The translations under genes were made by a program, and so were the position numbers. The notes beneath the pieces are model-generated. The model did not search any database and was not told the DNA's origin. It worked only from the letters and a program-made list of their open reading frames with translations. A stretch of DNA of 45,231 bases from Blautia sp. (GTDB lineage: Bacteria > Bacillota > Clostridia > Lachnospirales > Lachnospiraceae): positions 76,432 to 121,662 of the forward strand of contig JAMPAC010000004.1 of NCBI GenBank assembly GCA_023667395.1, written 5' to 3'. Of this stretch, positions 43,927 through 45,231 are shown in pieces. Numbering within the stretch: position 1 is the first letter of the stretch; the number at the start of each line of letters is the position of its first letter.

Positions 43927-43956
43927 ATTATACATTATGTATAATGTTATTGTCAA
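43927..43956 (-). promoter_or_regulatory. blaI promoter with embedded BlaI-type operator
   Basis: On the minus strand, a perfect TTGACA (43951-43956), an 18-nt spacer and a perfect TATAAT (43927-43932). A palindrome with 9-bp arms around one base lies at 43927-43945, centred on TACAT/ATGTA. This is the known BlaI/MecI operator core, and it covers the -10 and most of the spacer. Bound repressor would block RNA polymerase, so autoregulation is very likely. Confidence 0.9.
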
Positions 43957-44003
43957 TGCTAAATGCTAAGAAAATATAATTTGTTTTGCATTTTAAATAC
44001 CAA

Positions 44004-44025
44004 AATCCCCCATTTCTGGGGGATT
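44004..44025 (-). terminator. Terminator of the Rpn-family gene
   Basis: A perfect 9-bp stem (44004-44012 with 44017-44025) and a 4-nt loop, followed on the minus strand by TTGGTATTT. It lies 30 nt after the stop codon. Confidence 0.75.
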
Positions 44026-44054
44026 CACGTGATCAAAAAATTGTTCGCCGCAGT

Positions 44055-45083
44055 TTATACTGTCTGCTTTCCAAACCTTTCAAAATATTCCTGTGCCATC
44101 TGCAAAGACACATTTAATTTATTTTGCAGCTTTTCCAGAATATCCTTTTCAGACAGTCCGCAATCGACTCCTGTTTCAACAATGCCTTCTGCCCTGCCTG
44201 CCAGCTTGCCTCTTGCTTCGCCTCTTGCCTCGCCTCTTGCCTCGCCTCTTGCCTCACCTCTTGCCTCGCTCTCCCTTGCGATCTCATCAAATAAATTATA
44301 CATATCAGCATCTCCTTTCCTGTCCAACACATTATAAGCAATCTTACAGTTTGTTGCGCCTGCCAGTGTCATGACCACGGTTTTATCCACTTCATGCTCT
44401 CTTGCATATTTTATGATTTTCTCCTTTGCCTCACTCCCCGGTATGCTTTTATCCAGAATCATTTCCAGCATATTGAAAAAGTCCACGTTGTCTATATTAT
44501 GGAATACCAGGTTATTCCGCCTTGCCTCCACCAACATCATCTTATAATCATTGACGAACTTTTTCATTTTATCCGGGATATCAAGCATCCCATGGAGCGA
44601 CACCGCGCCGTCCCACGGCTTTTCACCGTAATAAATGACAATGGTGATAACAGGCATGAATTTATCCGTCCTTTTCATCCTTGACAGATATTCGTTCTCG
44701 TCCATGCCGTTGGATTTTTTATATTTCCCCGCATTGCTGTCATACTGTTTCTTGTATGTGCCGTAGTCATAACCCATGACACGCAGGGGCATTGCATAAT
44801 GAATGCGCTCCTGAGACTCCAGCCCCAGCATTACGAATTCCATGCCATATTCCCTGGACTTCTTGCTCACCTTGATATTGTCCCTGAACGCTTCGATGCT
44901 CTCCGCATAATCCCTGTGCTCAAGTATGGAGGATTCTTCCGTGTCCCCATTTTCCAGTTCCTCCGGCCTGATGACCTGTTCCCCATCAAACAGAACCGCA
45001 TTGAACAGGTCGGCAAAATGCCCGTTATCATTCCAGTAATTCTTTAGTATTGTATCCGGTTTTAAGTTCTGTGCTTTTGCCAT
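44055..45083 (-). CDS. Rpn-family recombination-promoting nuclease/YhgA-like protein
   Basis: PD-(D/E)XK-fold protein of the Rpn/YhgA-like group. The core lies in residues 15-165: ADLFNAVLFDGEQVI, MEFVMLGLESQERIHYAMPLR (E-x-Q motif) and PVITIVIYYGEKPWDG. The C-terminal part has an EARG repeat array (about residues 272-291), then a regulatory-looking helical tail (GLSEKDILEKLQNKLNVSLQMA). AGGAG lies 6 nt before the ATG at 45083. A good promoter lies upstream and a hairpin terminator downstream, so it is monocistronic. At 342 aa it is complete. Family members are often highly variable and present in several copies; another is at 35619. Confidence 0.9.
   Translation of the reverse strand: MAKAQNLKPDTILKNYWNDNGHFADLFNAVLFDGEQVIRPEELENGDTEESSILEHRDYAESIEAFRDNIKVSKKSREYGMEFVMLGLESQERIHYAMPLRVMGYDYGTYKKQYDSNAGKYKKSNGMDENEYLSRMKRTDKFMPVITIVIYYGEKPWDGAVSLHGMLDIPDKMKKFVNDYKMMLVEARRNNLVFHNIDNVDFFNMLEMILDKSIPGSEAKEKIIKYAREHEVDKTVVMTLAGATNCKIAYNVLDRKGDADMYNLFDEIARESEARGEARGEARGEARGEARGKLAGRAEGIVETGVDCGLSEKDILEKLQNKLNVSLQMAQEYFERFGKQTV
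44209..44268 (-). repeat. Five 12-bp tandem repeats encoding EARG
   Basis: The 12-bp unit repeats five times exactly or with one change, in frame, giving (EARG)5. Its length and purity make it a likely slippage site; each change would add or remove four residues without a frameshift. Confidence 0.9.
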
Positions 45084-45110
45084 TCCACACTCCTGTGTCT
45101 TTCTGGTTAC

Positions 45111-45139
45111 AGTATACTATCAAAATCTGCGGATTACAA
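45111..45139 (-). promoter_or_regulatory. Promoter of the Rpn-family gene
   Basis: On the minus strand, TTGTAA (45134-45139), a 17-nt spacer and TATACT (45111-45116), 27 nt before the start codon. Confidence 0.7.
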
Positions 45140-45231
45140 GGTTTCTTCTTCTTTCGTGACACATATTTTGCGAACTGGTTACTTTTCACGGGGTGGGGAA
45201 AGTTATAATAGTTGATTGTTAAAAACGCTGA
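45140..45231. other. Right edge, no gene seen
   Basis: AT-rich sequence with a TATAAT on the plus strand near 45203. It could belong to a promoter for a plus-strand gene beyond the window, but no -35 at normal spacing was found. Confidence 0.3.

Overview
The window looks like chromosome of a Gram-positive gut anaerobe, most likely family Lachnospiraceae (class Clostridia). The reasons are AddA/AddB nucleases with the Firmicutes domain layout, strong AGGAGG ribosome sites before almost every gene, roughly 50% GC, Rpn-family nucleases, AAA-ATPase/PD-(D/E)XK proteins, BlaI/M56 pairs and AgrC/AgrA-like sensor pairs. No rRNA, tRNA, CRISPR array, insertion sequence or prophage was seen.

Region 1 (1-15263) is an accessory/defence island. 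On the minus strand, hsdR, a decayed small ORF, hsdS, a 286-aa unknown protein, an AlbA/HATPase regulator and hsdM are packed head to tail. They are followed after about 32 bp by addA, and then by a second AlbA/HATPase regulator that runs off the left edge. On the plus strand next to hsdR lie a RelB-like/PIN toxin-antitoxin pair and an aldo/keto reductase. addB, the obligate partner of addA, lies on the far side of this block. The addBA unit therefore appears to have been split by about 10 kb of defence DNA.

Region 2 (15263-25250) holds addB, translationally coupled to a 3-methyladenine DNA glycosylase, downstream of an AbrB-type antitoxin and a stub of a PIN toxin. Next come a HAD phosphatase and an intracellular pectinesterase (plus strand), an unknown acidic protein, a membrane protein broken at a G7 tract, and a metallophosphoesterase.

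Region 3 (25250-25670) is a compact type I toxin-antitoxin locus of the par/Fst kind. A 27-aa holin-like toxin has a hairpin over its Shine-Dalgarno site. It shares a perfect 18-bp bidirectional terminator with a convergent antisense RNA that has a near-consensus promoter.

Region 4 (25670-34500) carries a HerA-like ATPase with a small coiled-coil partner, a hybrid histidine kinase with a 7TM sensor, an AgrA-like LytTR regulator with its AgrC-like kinase, and a chemoreceptor whose dCache domain carries the amino-acid-binding motif.

Region 5 (34500-45231) carries a sugar-phosphate isomerase-like protein, a GH28 polygalacturonase with no signal peptide, two Rpn-type nucleases, an AAA-ATPase/PD-(D/E)XK protein, and a BlaI-M56 regulatory pair with a textbook operator inside its promoter. 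The small exported protein behind that pair appears to have been assembled from pieces of the M56 gene. The pectinesterase and GH28 enzyme suggest use of imported pectin oligosaccharides.

All family assignments come from reading motifs by eye. No database search was run.
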